Shown one piece after another: positions 7,034 through 16,200 of a DNA stretch of 64,000 nt. Where the stretch lies: NCBI GenBank assembly GCA_963780165.1, contig CAWABB010000001.1:2232001-2296000 (forward strand). The letters run 5' to 3'. Positions within the stretch are counted from its first letter, which is position 1, and each line of letters starts with the position of its first letter. Origin of the DNA: CAWABB01 sp963780165 (GTDB taxonomy: Bacteria; Bacteroidota; Ignavibacteria; UBA10030; UBA6906). A program made the translations under genes and the position numbers. The notes under the pieces are model-generated. The model saw nothing but the letters and a program-made list of their open reading frames with translations. It was not told the origin of the DNA and did no database searches.

Positions 7034-9039
7034 GAGTAGCGGCAGCGATCATCCTGACGGGGTGTGTGATGGGAATCCGAGGGGAGGTCCTGAGCCAGTC
7101 GTTGTCAGATGCGCGCGCCGTCGGTGTGGGCGCATACGCGCCGCTGGCCAGCGACAGCCGGGCTTTCTCGATCAATCCCGCGGGGCTTGCGGGAGTCCGC
7201 GACTGGGAGACCGCGTTCGGCACGTACTTGACGACGACCAGCTCAGACGCCGGTTTTGTCTTTCATGGATTGACGCTCGCCAAGCGCTTCGGCGACTTCT
7301 CCGCCGCCTTTCAGTACTCCCCGGGGACCTCGGTGCGGTTCGTCGTCCCCCCGACGCTGGTGATCGGCCAGTCTGACAACCCCTCCAGGAACGACCAGAC
7401 CATCGAGTACTCCGAACCATTTGCGCTCGGTCTATCATACCGGTTGAGTGATCGCATTGTGGTCGCGCTCGGTGGCCGCAACCGGCGCGAGATCGTTGAC
7501 GATACGCGGTATGAGATTGTGCTGAATGACACCGTGGCGATTCCGGTCATCTACCAGACGACGTCGGAGGCACGCTACTGGAACGTCGATGCCGCGCTTG
7601 CATGGACGCCATCGCAGGCCGTTTCTGTGTCGCTCCTCGGACGGAATATCATCGCTTCGCTGGGCAGTGATCTCCCTGAGGCCATCGACAGCCTTGCCCT
7701 GAGCACCCATGCAATCGGGGAGCTTGGACTTGCGGTCCGACCTGCAAGGAAGATTGCGCTCGCGGCGGCGATCACCACCGACGTGACAGGGGGAGCAGGC
7801 GCGGAGTGGACGCCCGGTCTCGGCCTCGCGTTCCGTGGAGGGCTCTACTTCGATGACGACGGCGCCCCATTCGTGAATGCCGTGGCTGTGGGAGTGGGTT
7901 GGTCCTACGAATTTGTGGAGATCGGGGCCGGGTATCTGCACTTCCTTGACCAGACCGGCAGGCAGGGCTCGACGGAGGGGACCGCGTTCGATCCGTCCGG
8001 GATTTCGACCATTGATATGAACCCATATTCAAGTGACCGGATTGCGATCTCCGTGAAGGCCATGTTCGGGCAGATCCGTGAAAGCCTTGCCCGGATTGAG
8101 GGAGTGAAGGTGACCAGCGTGGTGTATCCGGCCTCGGCGGCGACGCTCGCCTTCAAGCCCATAGGTACGGCCCAGATACGCAACGTCAGTGACCGGCAGA
8201 TTCAGGCGAAGGCGTCGTTCTACGTCGAACGATACATGGATGAGCCGACTGAAACACTGCCTGTCACGCTCCAGCCCGGGCAGGTGGTGGAAGTGCCCCT
8301 GACCGCGCTCTTCAACGACCAGGTCCGCCGCGTCTCAAGTCAGGCGCTTCGGGACGCAACGGTTACCGTGATTGCCACGCCGTCCGGAGAGCAGGATGAC
8401 ACATTCCAAACGCGCATCCTGATTCAGGGAAAGAATGCATGGGACGGCGACGTGCTCTCTCTCAGGTACTTCGTGACGCCGGACGATCCCGCTGTCATCA
8501 AGTACACGAGGGATGTGCTTGTTCAATCCCGTGATTCGCTCGCGAATGTGAACCGCTCGCTCGAGCAGTTCGTGAAGGCGCGCGTGCTGATCGACACGTT
8601 CGGCGGCGGGCTGACATATATCGGGGATCCGCGGCAGAGTGCGGACCATGTGCAGTATCCGTCGGAAACGCTCGCGCTCAGGAGCGGCGACTGCGACGAC
8701 ATGACGGTCTGCTTTGCGTCCCTGCTGACGAGCATCGGCATCCCGGTGGCGTTTGTGGATGTTATTCCCCCGGGACGGCCCGAGGAGAGCCACATCTATC
8801 TGCTCTTCGATACCGGCGTGGAGCCGAGGTTCGGATCCAGTATTGCTGACAATCCAAAACGCTATGTCGTCCGCGCCACGCGGGAAGGGAAGGAGACCGT
8901 CTGGGTTCCGATCGAGACGACGGTCATTGCCGAGGGATTCAAGGAGGCATGGGACCGCGGAGCACAGGAATATTATGAACACGTCGAGGTCGGCCTCGGG
9001 CTTGTGAAGGGCTGGGTCCGGATCGTGGACGTCTATTGA
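7030..9039 (+). CDS. Outer-membrane beta-barrel fused to a transglutaminase-like domain
   Basis: 669 residues. After an N-terminal signal (with a possible lipobox, IILTGC), residues ~22-350 read like a PorV/FadL-type barrel: ARAVGVGAYAPLASDSRAFSINPAGLAG is the usual start of these proteins, followed by alternating strands. Residues ~365-470 look like an Ig-type spacer. Residues ~500-665 form a transglutaminase-like domain with a visible triad: Cys555 in SGDCDDMT, His588 in ESHIYL and Asp594 in LLFDTG. Such domains are proteases or crosslinking/acyl-transfer enzymes. Whether this domain faces the periplasm is unknown. The GTG start overlaps the previous stop; an alternative in-frame ATG is at 7069. 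The FecR-like gene follows 14 bases after the stop. Confidence 0.8.
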   Translation: MRVAAAIILTGCVMGIRGEVLSQSLSDARAVGVGAYAPLASDSRAFSINPAGLAGVRDWETAFGTYLTTTSSDAGFVFHGLTLAKRFGDFSAAFQYSPGTSVRFVVPPTLVIGQSDNPSRNDQTIEYSEPFALGLSYRLSDRIVVALGGRNRREIVDDTRYEIVLNDTVAIPVIYQTTSEARYWNVDAALAWTPSQAVSVSLLGRNIIASLGSDLPEAIDSLALSTHAIGELGLAVRPARKIALAAAITTDVTGGAGAEWTPGLGLAFRGGLYFDDDGAPFVNAVAVGVGWSYEFVEIGAGYLHFLDQTGRQGSTEGTAFDPSGISTIDMNPYSSDRIAISVKAMFGQIRESLARIEGVKVTSVVYPASAATLAFKPIGTAQIRNVSDRQIQAKASFYVERYMDEPTETLPVTLQPGQVVEVPLTALFNDQVRRVSSQALRDATVTVIATPSGEQDDTFQTRILIQGKNAWDGDVLSLRYFVTPDDPAVIKYTRDVLVQSRDSLANVNRSLEQFVKARVLIDTFGGGLTYIGDPRQSADHVQYPSETLALRSGDCDDMTVCFASLLTSIGIPVAFVDVIPPGRPEESHIYLLFDTGVEPRFGSSIADNPKRYVVRATREGKETVWVPIETTVIAEGFKEAWDRGAQEYYEHVEVGLGLVKGWVRIVDVY

Positions 9040-9053
9040 AGAGGGAGCAGCCA

Positions 9054-9752
9054 ATGAAACGACTTGCGATCTTCGTTGTATCCGCATTCCTGACGGCGCA
9101 AGCCTCGGGCGAGGGTATCACCGTGCAGAGCGCCAGGGGGGAGGTCAGCGTGCGCCACGGCGTCACAGAATCCTGGATGCCCGTCGGAGCCGGCGATCTC
9201 CTGCGGTCGCACGACAGCATGAAAACCGGCGGGAGCGGTGCGGCCGTGCTCTCGGTAGCAACGGCGTCCGGCGCGAAAACCATCACGCTTCCGTCTGAAG
9301 TCATCGTCGACATATCGGATATCCGGGACCTCTCGCAGGAGGAGCTGATGCTGAAGCTCACGATGGAGAAGGTGCGCGGATCGGGCTATCAATGGGACGA
9401 ATCGGACCCCTCGATTCCGAATGCCGGCGTAATTCACGGAACGAACAAAGGGGCGGCTCGCGAGCTGACCGAAAACAAGCTCCGGACAGGGCGGATGCAG
9501 CTGAACGGTGCGCGGGTGCTGTTCGAGAACGGGTTCTTTTCCACGTGTGTCCTGCGGTCGATGGAAGTCTTCCGACTCTACCCGGATCTCAGCAGGTCGT
9601 TCGAGGACCGGCTCATGGTGGCCCGGGCACTTGAGCGTGCGAAGTTGACCGGGGAGGCCCTCTCGGAATACGGCGCAATGGCGGGCTTTGAAGGCCTTAC
9701 GGCCCAGCAGCAGGCGCTCGTCCGGGAGCAGATGCAGGCTCTGCGCAAGTAG
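9054..9752 (+). CDS. Secreted FecR-like domain protein
   Basis: 232 residues with a signal peptide (MKRLAIFVVSAFLTAQASG). Residues ~20-85 resemble the FecR sensory domain: a beta-rich unit with WMPVGAGDLLRSHDSMKTG and later LPSEVIVDIS. The C-terminal half is helical, TPR-like (LFENGFFSTCVLRSMEVFRLYPD, LERAKLTGEALSEYGAM). The ATG at 9054 with upstream GAGGGAG was preferred to an earlier in-frame TTG. As last gene of the trio it may bind or sense peptidoglycan or surface polymers together with the barrel-transglutaminase; this is inference from position only. Confidence 0.68.
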   Translation: MKRLAIFVVSAFLTAQASGEGITVQSARGEVSVRHGVTESWMPVGAGDLLRSHDSMKTGGSGAAVLSVATASGAKTITLPSEVIVDISDIRDLSQEELMLKLTMEKVRGSGYQWDESDPSIPNAGVIHGTNKGAARELTENKLRTGRMQLNGARVLFENGFFSTCVLRSMEVFRLYPDLSRSFEDRLMVARALERAKLTGEALSEYGAMAGFEGLTAQQQALVREQMQALRK

Positions 9753-9924
9753 CGATCGTGGGCGCGACACCCCGGAAGGACAGAAGCTCCAACCGCTTCA
9801 CCCCGTGGGGATTGGCCGCCCTGGTGTGGGAAAGTTCGAGAGGCGGAAACTCCGCACGCTGTGATGGGGTTGTGTCAGGTGTGGCGCAGCGATCTGTCTG
9901 TTCTTACATTTCAGGAGTGCAAGC

Positions 9925-11376
9925 ATGAGGCATCTCCGACACATTCTCGTTGTGTTTCTGGCGTTCTGTGTCGGACACGGGCGCGCGCAGTATGCGCTAC
10001 AGGATGCATTCCCCGCACTTCCTGCGTTCTCTCTCCCCGTTGAGCTCGTCGGTGCCGGGGACGGCGCCGACCGGCTGTTCGTGGTCGAACAGCGAGGCCG
10101 CATCTATGTCTTCGACAACACCGCATCTGTTACCACCCGCCGGTTGTTTTTGAATCTGAGCGATGTCGTCTCCGCGAGCGGCGGTGAGACCGGTCTGCTC
10201 GGTCTTGCATTTCATCCCTCGCATGCGTCCAACGGCTCTTTTTATGTGTACTACACCAGCTCGCGCTCGGGGTCGCTGAAGAGTTACGTCTCACGATTCA
10301 GCGTGAGTGCGACAGATCCGGATTCCGCGGTCACGTCGAGTGAGGTCATTCTCCTCACGGCGGACCAGCCGTTTGAAAACCACAACGGCGGGAAGATCGG
10401 GTTCGGTCCGGACGGATATATGTACGTGTCTCTCGGCGACGGCGGTTCCGGGAACGACCCGCTGAACAACGGGCAATCACTCACCACGCTGCTTGGCAAG
10501 ATTCTCCGGATCGATGTTGATGCGCAGGAGCGCCCGCTTTCCTACGGCATTCCCTCCACCAACCCGTTCGCAGGCAATACGCAGGGGTTCCGTCGGGAGA
10601 TCTACGCGTACGGACTGAGAAACCCGTGGAAGTTCAGCTTTGATTCCGAGACCGGGACGCTCTGGGCCGGGGACGTGGGGCAGGGCGCGCGCGAGGAGAT
10701 TGACACAATCGTGCCCGGAGGCAACTACGGCTGGCGGCTTATGGAGGGGATGATCTGCACGCCGGGCGTGAACCCGACATGCCAGGACACGGCAGGGCTC
10801 CTGCGGCCTGTGTGGGATTACAATCGCTCTGCCGGCGACGCCTCAGTAACGGGAGGCTCTGTGTATCGCGGGGCTGCCATGTCGGAGCTCACAGGCAAAT
10901 ATGTGTATGGCGACTTCGCCAGCGGGCGCATCTGGGCGCTGACCTCGGACGGCGTCAACCCTGCGACGAACGAGCTGCTGCTTGACACGCCTCATCAGAT
11001 CTCGACGTTCGGCATCGACCGACAGAAGGAAATGTATGTCGTGGCATACGGCTCCGGGAAGATCTACCGCCTGACCGGGCCGGCCACATCGGTCGAGCCC
11101 CGGGCTGTGCCGGCGGCGTACGGACTCGAACAGAACTATCCGAATCCATTCAATCCGTCAACGCAGATCGAATACCGGATTGCAGAATCCGGGCCCGTGC
11201 GATTGAGCGTACACGATCTGCTCGGACGGGAGGTGGCACTGTTGGTGGACCAGGCGAAGCCGGCGGGGAGTTACAGGGTGAGGTTGGAGGCACACGACCT
11301 CCCCAGCGGGGTGTACGTATGCCGCCTGACTTCTGGGAAGTTCGTGGAGGCCCGCAGGATGCTCCTTCTGAAGTAG
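9925..11376 (+). CDS. PQQ-dependent sugar dehydrogenase-like propeller, T9SS-secreted
   Basis: 483 residues. A signal peptide is followed by a soluble glucose/sorbosone dehydrogenase six-bladed propeller (residues ~22-375): AGDGADRLFVVEQRGRI, GLLGLAFHPS, ENHNGGKIGFGPDGYMYVSLGDGG, LRNPWKFSFD and VGQGAREEID are hallmark segments, including the catalytic-type His of NHNGG. The family oxidises aldoses with PQQ and calcium. Residues ~395-483 are a T9SS type A sorting domain (QNYPNPFNPST to RRMLLLK), so the enzyme should be exported across the outer membrane and released or anchored. AGGAG precedes the ATG. Substrate not predictable. Confidence 0.92.
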   Translation: MRHLRHILVVFLAFCVGHGRAQYALQDAFPALPAFSLPVELVGAGDGADRLFVVEQRGRIYVFDNTASVTTRRLFLNLSDVVSASGGETGLLGLAFHPSHASNGSFYVYYTSSRSGSLKSYVSRFSVSATDPDSAVTSSEVILLTADQPFENHNGGKIGFGPDGYMYVSLGDGGSGNDPLNNGQSLTTLLGKILRIDVDAQERPLSYGIPSTNPFAGNTQGFRREIYAYGLRNPWKFSFDSETGTLWAGDVGQGAREEIDTIVPGGNYGWRLMEGMICTPGVNPTCQDTAGLLRPVWDYNRSAGDASVTGGSVYRGAAMSELTGKYVYGDFASGRIWALTSDGVNPATNELLLDTPHQISTFGIDRQKEMYVVAYGSGKIYRLTGPATSVEPRAVPAAYGLEQNYPNPFNPSTQIEYRIAESGPVRLSVHDLLGREVALLVDQAKPAGSYRVRLEAHDLPSGVYVCRLTSGKFVEARRMLLLK

Positions 11377-11402
11377 TCCTGGCAAGGTTGCCCGCGAGGT
11401 CA

Positions 11403-11495
11403 GTTCCCGGTGCCGGACTGACCAGCGGCGTGTGCCTCTACAAGCTTTGCGCGAACGATCATGTCCAGGCCAGGCAGATGATCGTTATGAGGTAG
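11403..11495 (+). pseudogene. Orphan T9SS sorting-domain tail remnant
   Basis: A frame ending at TAG reads GLTSGVCLYKLCANDHVQAR then QMIVMR. This matches the last ~27 residues of the intact tails (DLPSGVYVYRLTSG.LVETRRMLLLK) but has no gene in front of it: it begins 26 bases after the stop of the sugar dehydrogenase. It is best read as the leftover 3' end of a deleted cargo gene. Confidence 0.6.
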
Positions 11496-11573
11496 GTCGC
11501 CGGGTCTTGGGCCGCGTCCCGGGGCTGCAGTGCTTGTGAAGCTTTTTCCATCTTCGATGCGTATCTTGTCTGC

Positions 11574-12911
11574 ATGAGATACGCATTGTTGTTTCTTGCC
11601 GGCGCGGTGGCGGTTGCCTCGGCACCCGATGCCACCGTGGCCGGTGGAGCCTCCCGCTCCCGCACCCTGGCTATGATCGACTCCGTGTCGCTGGTCCGCA
11701 TGAGCGCCGACATCCGATGGCTCGAAGCGCCGGGGGGACACAACAGCCGCGTGACGCTTACGCCGGGGAACGACAGTGCAGTCGCCTACATCTATCGTGC
11801 CTTCCTCGCAATCCCCGGCCTCACGTCGGTCAGGCTTGACACGTTCTTCATCGACGCCGATCCTCCATACACGGCACGGCCCCACGTCAATGTCGTGGCG
11901 ACGCTTGCGGGCAACACAGATCCGGCACGAAGTATCGTCATCGGTGGCCACTATGACGCCTCGGCCAGCCGCGTTCAGGGCATGTCCTGGAATTCACTCT
12001 GGAGCACGATTCGTGCACCGGGGGCGGACGACAACGCGTCCGGGATTGCCGCCATCCTTGAGGCGTCCCGGCTGATGAGCGATCCCGCGTTCGGGATTGC
12101 CAACGACTACACGATCACGTTCGTGGCGTTCGGGTCCGAGGAATCCGGGCCGGTCCACCGCGGCGGGCACGGCGGGAGCAAGCACTTTGCCGCTCAGGCA
12201 CGCGCCCGCAACGACCAGATCCTGGGCATGATATCGGTCGACATGATAGCGCACAACAGGGTCTTCAGCACGACCGATGTCGTCTCCAACGCCGCATCCC
12301 AGTGGCTCGGGCAGGCCTTCGTGGACGCAAGGGATTCTCTCGCGATCCCGCTGATCACGAACCCCTCACCGTTTGCATACGGCACATACAGCGATCACGC
12401 TTCGTTCTGGGACGAAGGATACGATGCAATCCTGTTGATCGAGCATGCACCGCCATGGAACAGCACGGATCAATACATTGCCAACCCGTACTATCACACG
12501 CCCGCCGACACGATCGAGACGCTGAACTATTCCCTGCTGAAGAGAGCGACGCAGGTCCTGACCGGAACTCTTGTATCTCTCTCTACGGTGCCGACTGGAG
12601 TTGCCGGCGAGCGGACTCCTGCGGTCGCGCAGCTCGAGCAGAACTATCCGAACCCGTTTAATCCCGTAACGCGCATCCGGTATGCGGTTGCCGGAGATCG
12701 TGGGAGCGAGTCAGGCGGCCACGTGCGTCAGACCACCCTTGCAGTTTATGATCTGCTCGGGAGGGAGGTCGCGGTGCTGCTGGACGAGAAGAAGCCGGCG
12801 GGGACCTATGAAGTGATTTTTGACGGGGGGGATCTCCCGAGCGGCGTGTATGTGTACCGGTTGACTTCCGGGACGCTTGTCGAAACGCGTCGGATGCTGC
12901 TGCTGAAGTAG
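11574..12911 (+). CDS. M28 family metallopeptidase, T9SS-secreted
   Basis: 445 residues. Signal peptide (MRYALLFLAGAVAVASA), then an M28 aminopeptidase-type zinc domain (residues ~30-335). The di-zinc ligands are visible in order: GGHYDAS (His, Asp), APGADDNASG (Asp), FGSEESGP (catalytic Glu and ligand), SVDMIAHN (Asp) and YYHTPADT (His). The family cleaves N-terminal residues from peptides. Residues ~350-445 are a T9SS type A sorting domain with an extra ~10 residues (AGDRGSESGGHVRQ) inside the first strand pair. No clear ribosome site precedes the ATG; a TATCTT -10 element lies 7 bases before it, consistent with a leaderless message. Confidence 0.92.
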   Translation: MRYALLFLAGAVAVASAPDATVAGGASRSRTLAMIDSVSLVRMSADIRWLEAPGGHNSRVTLTPGNDSAVAYIYRAFLAIPGLTSVRLDTFFIDADPPYTARPHVNVVATLAGNTDPARSIVIGGHYDASASRVQGMSWNSLWSTIRAPGADDNASGIAAILEASRLMSDPAFGIANDYTITFVAFGSEESGPVHRGGHGGSKHFAAQARARNDQILGMISVDMIAHNRVFSTTDVVSNAASQWLGQAFVDARDSLAIPLITNPSPFAYGTYSDHASFWDEGYDAILLIEHAPPWNSTDQYIANPYYHTPADTIETLNYSLLKRATQVLTGTLVSLSTVPTGVAGERTPAVAQLEQNYPNPFNPVTRIRYAVAGDRGSESGGHVRQTTLAVYDLLGREVAVLLDEKKPAGTYEVIFDGGDLPSGVYVYRLTSGTLVETRRMLLLK

Positions 12912-13267
12912 TATGGAAACGGCTGGAAGGGGGCCGGTGTGATGCGATCCCGCTCTTCCTGTGCGAAAATGGGGCCCCGGCGGGGGTTTGCCATGCAGAG
13001 AAACCCCTGGCCAGCCGGAACTTTCCGGTTGACTTCGTGCAGGGATTTCGTTTCTTTTTGAGTCACTGTTTCAGAGTAGTCTGTTCTTGCCATTCGCGAA
13101 GGGATCGCTGTGACGGACCGTGTCCACCTGCCATCCGTTGCCATGTACGGCGTCGCTGGCTATGCCCCTTCGTGGACACCTCCCGCTGCACAACCTGCGC
13201 ACCTGTCCCGATCATCCAATCGCGCGCTTTCCCTCTGTTCCACATACTTCCGGAGCTGCACCCTTTC
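12912..13267 (+). other. Intergenic region with a possible degraded T9SS tail
   Basis: Apart from GGGGCCCCGG-rich sequence near 12971 and a weak TTGCCA-N17-TATGCC pair at 13139-13167, the notable content is the frame around 13009-13062. It reads PAGTFRLTSCRDFVSF and a stop, resembling the end of a sorting tail. GGAG at about 13253 serves the following kinase gene. Confidence 0.4.
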
Positions 13268-16200
13268 ATGAACGCATCATGGTTGTTCAGGGGCCCGCGT
13301 GCGGGTACCTCTGTTCTATTGCTGCTCGTCCTGTGTCTCGCCGGGACGATCGGTTTCGCCCAGCGCAAGTCGATCAAACAATACGTACATGACAATTGGA
13401 ACACCGACAGGGGCCTCCCGCAGAACTCGGCCTCCGATATGGTCCAGACTCGCGATGGCTACCTCTGGCTGGCGACACAGGAGGGGCTCGCGCGGTTCGA
13501 TGGTGTGGAATTCACCGTGTTCGACCGCGCGAACACGCCCGCGATCAGCAACTCACACATCGTTCGATTGCTGGAGGATTCTGACGGTGGGCTGTGGATC
13601 AGGCCCACGGGTCCGACCCCGCCGCTCGTGAGGTACATCGGCGGGACGTTCGAATCGTTCGACACGACGACAGGGATTGCAAGTCTCCGGACAAACTCCT
13701 GGATTGCGGATTCTTCGGGCGGGATCTGGGTCGGCTCGCTCGGCGGGCTTGCTCGTTTCAAGGATGGTGCCTTCAAGACCTACACGACCAACGACGGCCT
13801 GCCATCCGACACCGTCTTTGCCATGATGATGGACACCAGGAAGACGCTCTGGGTGAGCACGCGGGCGGGGTTTGCACGAATGGTGAACGGTACCATCGAG
13901 CGGCTCACCGGCCGGGCCGATTTTCCCGACACGATCATCGCCCGTATCAACGGTTTTGAAAACGTCTTTGAAGACAGCCGGGGCATGCTCTGGATGGCCG
14001 GCCCCAGGCACCTCATCACGTATGACGGGAAGACGTTCACCCGCGTCCAGATGCCGGCCGCTCTGGCAGACGCGGCGATCAACAGGATCTTCGAGGATGC
14101 GAAGCGGAACATCTGGTTCGCTACCGGTCGTGGCCTCGTGCGGTACTCTGACGGGAGGTTCACACGCCTCACGCCATCGTCGGATCCTGACGAGAATACC
14201 ATTCTGGAGGTTCACCAGGACAGGGAGGGAAGCCTCTGGCTCTCGACCGGGAAAGGCATCGCGCGGTACGCCAACGGATCGTTTGAGAAGTATCAGGGGT
14301 CTGACGGCCTTTCGGATGACGCGGTACAGCGGATGCTCCTCGATGCGGAAGGCAATATCTGGGTCAGCACCTTCGGCGGCGGACTGGACCGATTCCGCGA
14401 TGAGAAGTTCGTGACCTATTCGTCCAAAGTCGGCCTCAGCTATGACAACGTGAACACCGTGATGGGCGACCATACGGGCACGATGGTGGTCGGCACGACT
14501 TTCGGAGGGGTCAACCTGATCAAGGACGGCAAGGTGACCGTGATCGATGCTCGCAAGGGCCTGCCTTCCAGTGAGGTTGGCTCGCTTGCGGAGGACCGCG
14601 AGGGCCGCATCTGGATCGGTACGCGACGGGGGGTGGTGACCTACCAGAACGGAACCGTGACCCCGCGGTTCACCATGCAGGACAACGAGCCGTATCCGCT
14701 TGGGAATGCGCTCCTGGCGCGCTCTTCCGGGGAAGTCCTGGTGGCGTCCAACAACGCCGTGCTTTCGTTTCGGAACGGCCGGTACTCGCCGCTCGTCACT
14801 CCGGAGCCGGTCAGAAACTTCAACTCGTACATCACCCATCTGTTCGAAGCCCGCGATGGGACGCTCTGGATCTCCACCCGCTCCATGCTGTACTGGTATA
14901 AGGATGGCACGCTCACCCGCGTGTCCGGCAAGGAGGGATTCCCGGAGCGCTGGTACATGGCGTTCTACCAGGACCCGGAGGGCACGATCTGGCTGGGCGT
15001 CGCAGACGTCGGGCTGATCCGCTACAAGGACGGGAAAGCGCGGTCGATTTCGGTGGAGCAGGGGCTATTCGACTACGTCGCGTACGTCGTGCTCGAAGAC
15101 TCCTCGGGTTACTTCTGGATGAGCTCGAACAAGGGGGTCTACCGGGTAAAGAAATCGGAGCTGAACGATGTTGCGGATGGCAAAGCCACACGAGTGACGT
15201 CCGTCGCCTACGGTCGATCGGACGGCATGGAAACGTTTGAGACGAACGGCGGAACGTGGCCCTCTGGCTGGCGGTTCCAGGATGGACGCCTTGCGTTCTG
15301 TACGTTGAAAGGAGTCGCCGTCGTCAACCCTGCCGATATCCGGATTAACCAGATCCCGCCTCCGGTGGTGATCGATCGGTTCGTCGTCGAAGGGGAGCGA
15401 AAGGATATCCGCAAGCATCTCACCATTCCGCCGGGTGCAAGCCGGTTTGAGTTCCATTACGCCGGTATCAACTTCGCCGGCGCAAAGGACGTTCGCTACA
15501 AGTATCAGCTGGTCGGGATCGATGAAGACTGGATCGATGCGGGCTCCCGTCGGAGCGCCTACTACACGCATCTTGACCCGGGCACGTACACGTTCCGCGT
15601 GAAGGCCGCAAACAGCGACGGCATCTGGAACGAGGAAGGGGCTTCGATGTCGTTTCAGCTCGAGCCGCGCTTCTATCAGACCGCCTGGTTTGTCGGTCTG
15701 GCTATCTTCGCCTTCCTGACAGTGGGCCCGTCATTCTATTTCTACCGCATGCGCGCGATGAAGAAGCGGCGGGAGGAACTTGAGCGGACCGTCCGCGAGC
15801 GGACCTCCGAACTTCAGAAAACCGTGAGTGACCTGAAAGAGACGCAGAACCAGTTGATCCTGTCAGAGAAGATGGCCTCGCTCGGACAGCTGACCGCCGG
15901 TATCGCGCACGAGATCAAGAACCCGCTCAACTTCATCACAAACTTCGCGGTCTTGTCCCAGGATCTGACACAGGATCTCCGGCAGGAACTCCATGCGGAG
16001 CGCGACAGGGTGGACCCCGCGCGCGCGAAAGAGATCGCGGGCCTGTTGGACGACCTGCAGCAAAACGTCACGAAGATCAATGAGCACGGGAAGCGCGCCG
16101 ACAGCATCGTACGCGGGATGCTCCTGCACTCGCGGGGGAAAGCGGGCGAGCGTCAGGACACCGATCTCAACGCGTTACTCTCCGAGTACACCAACCTGGC

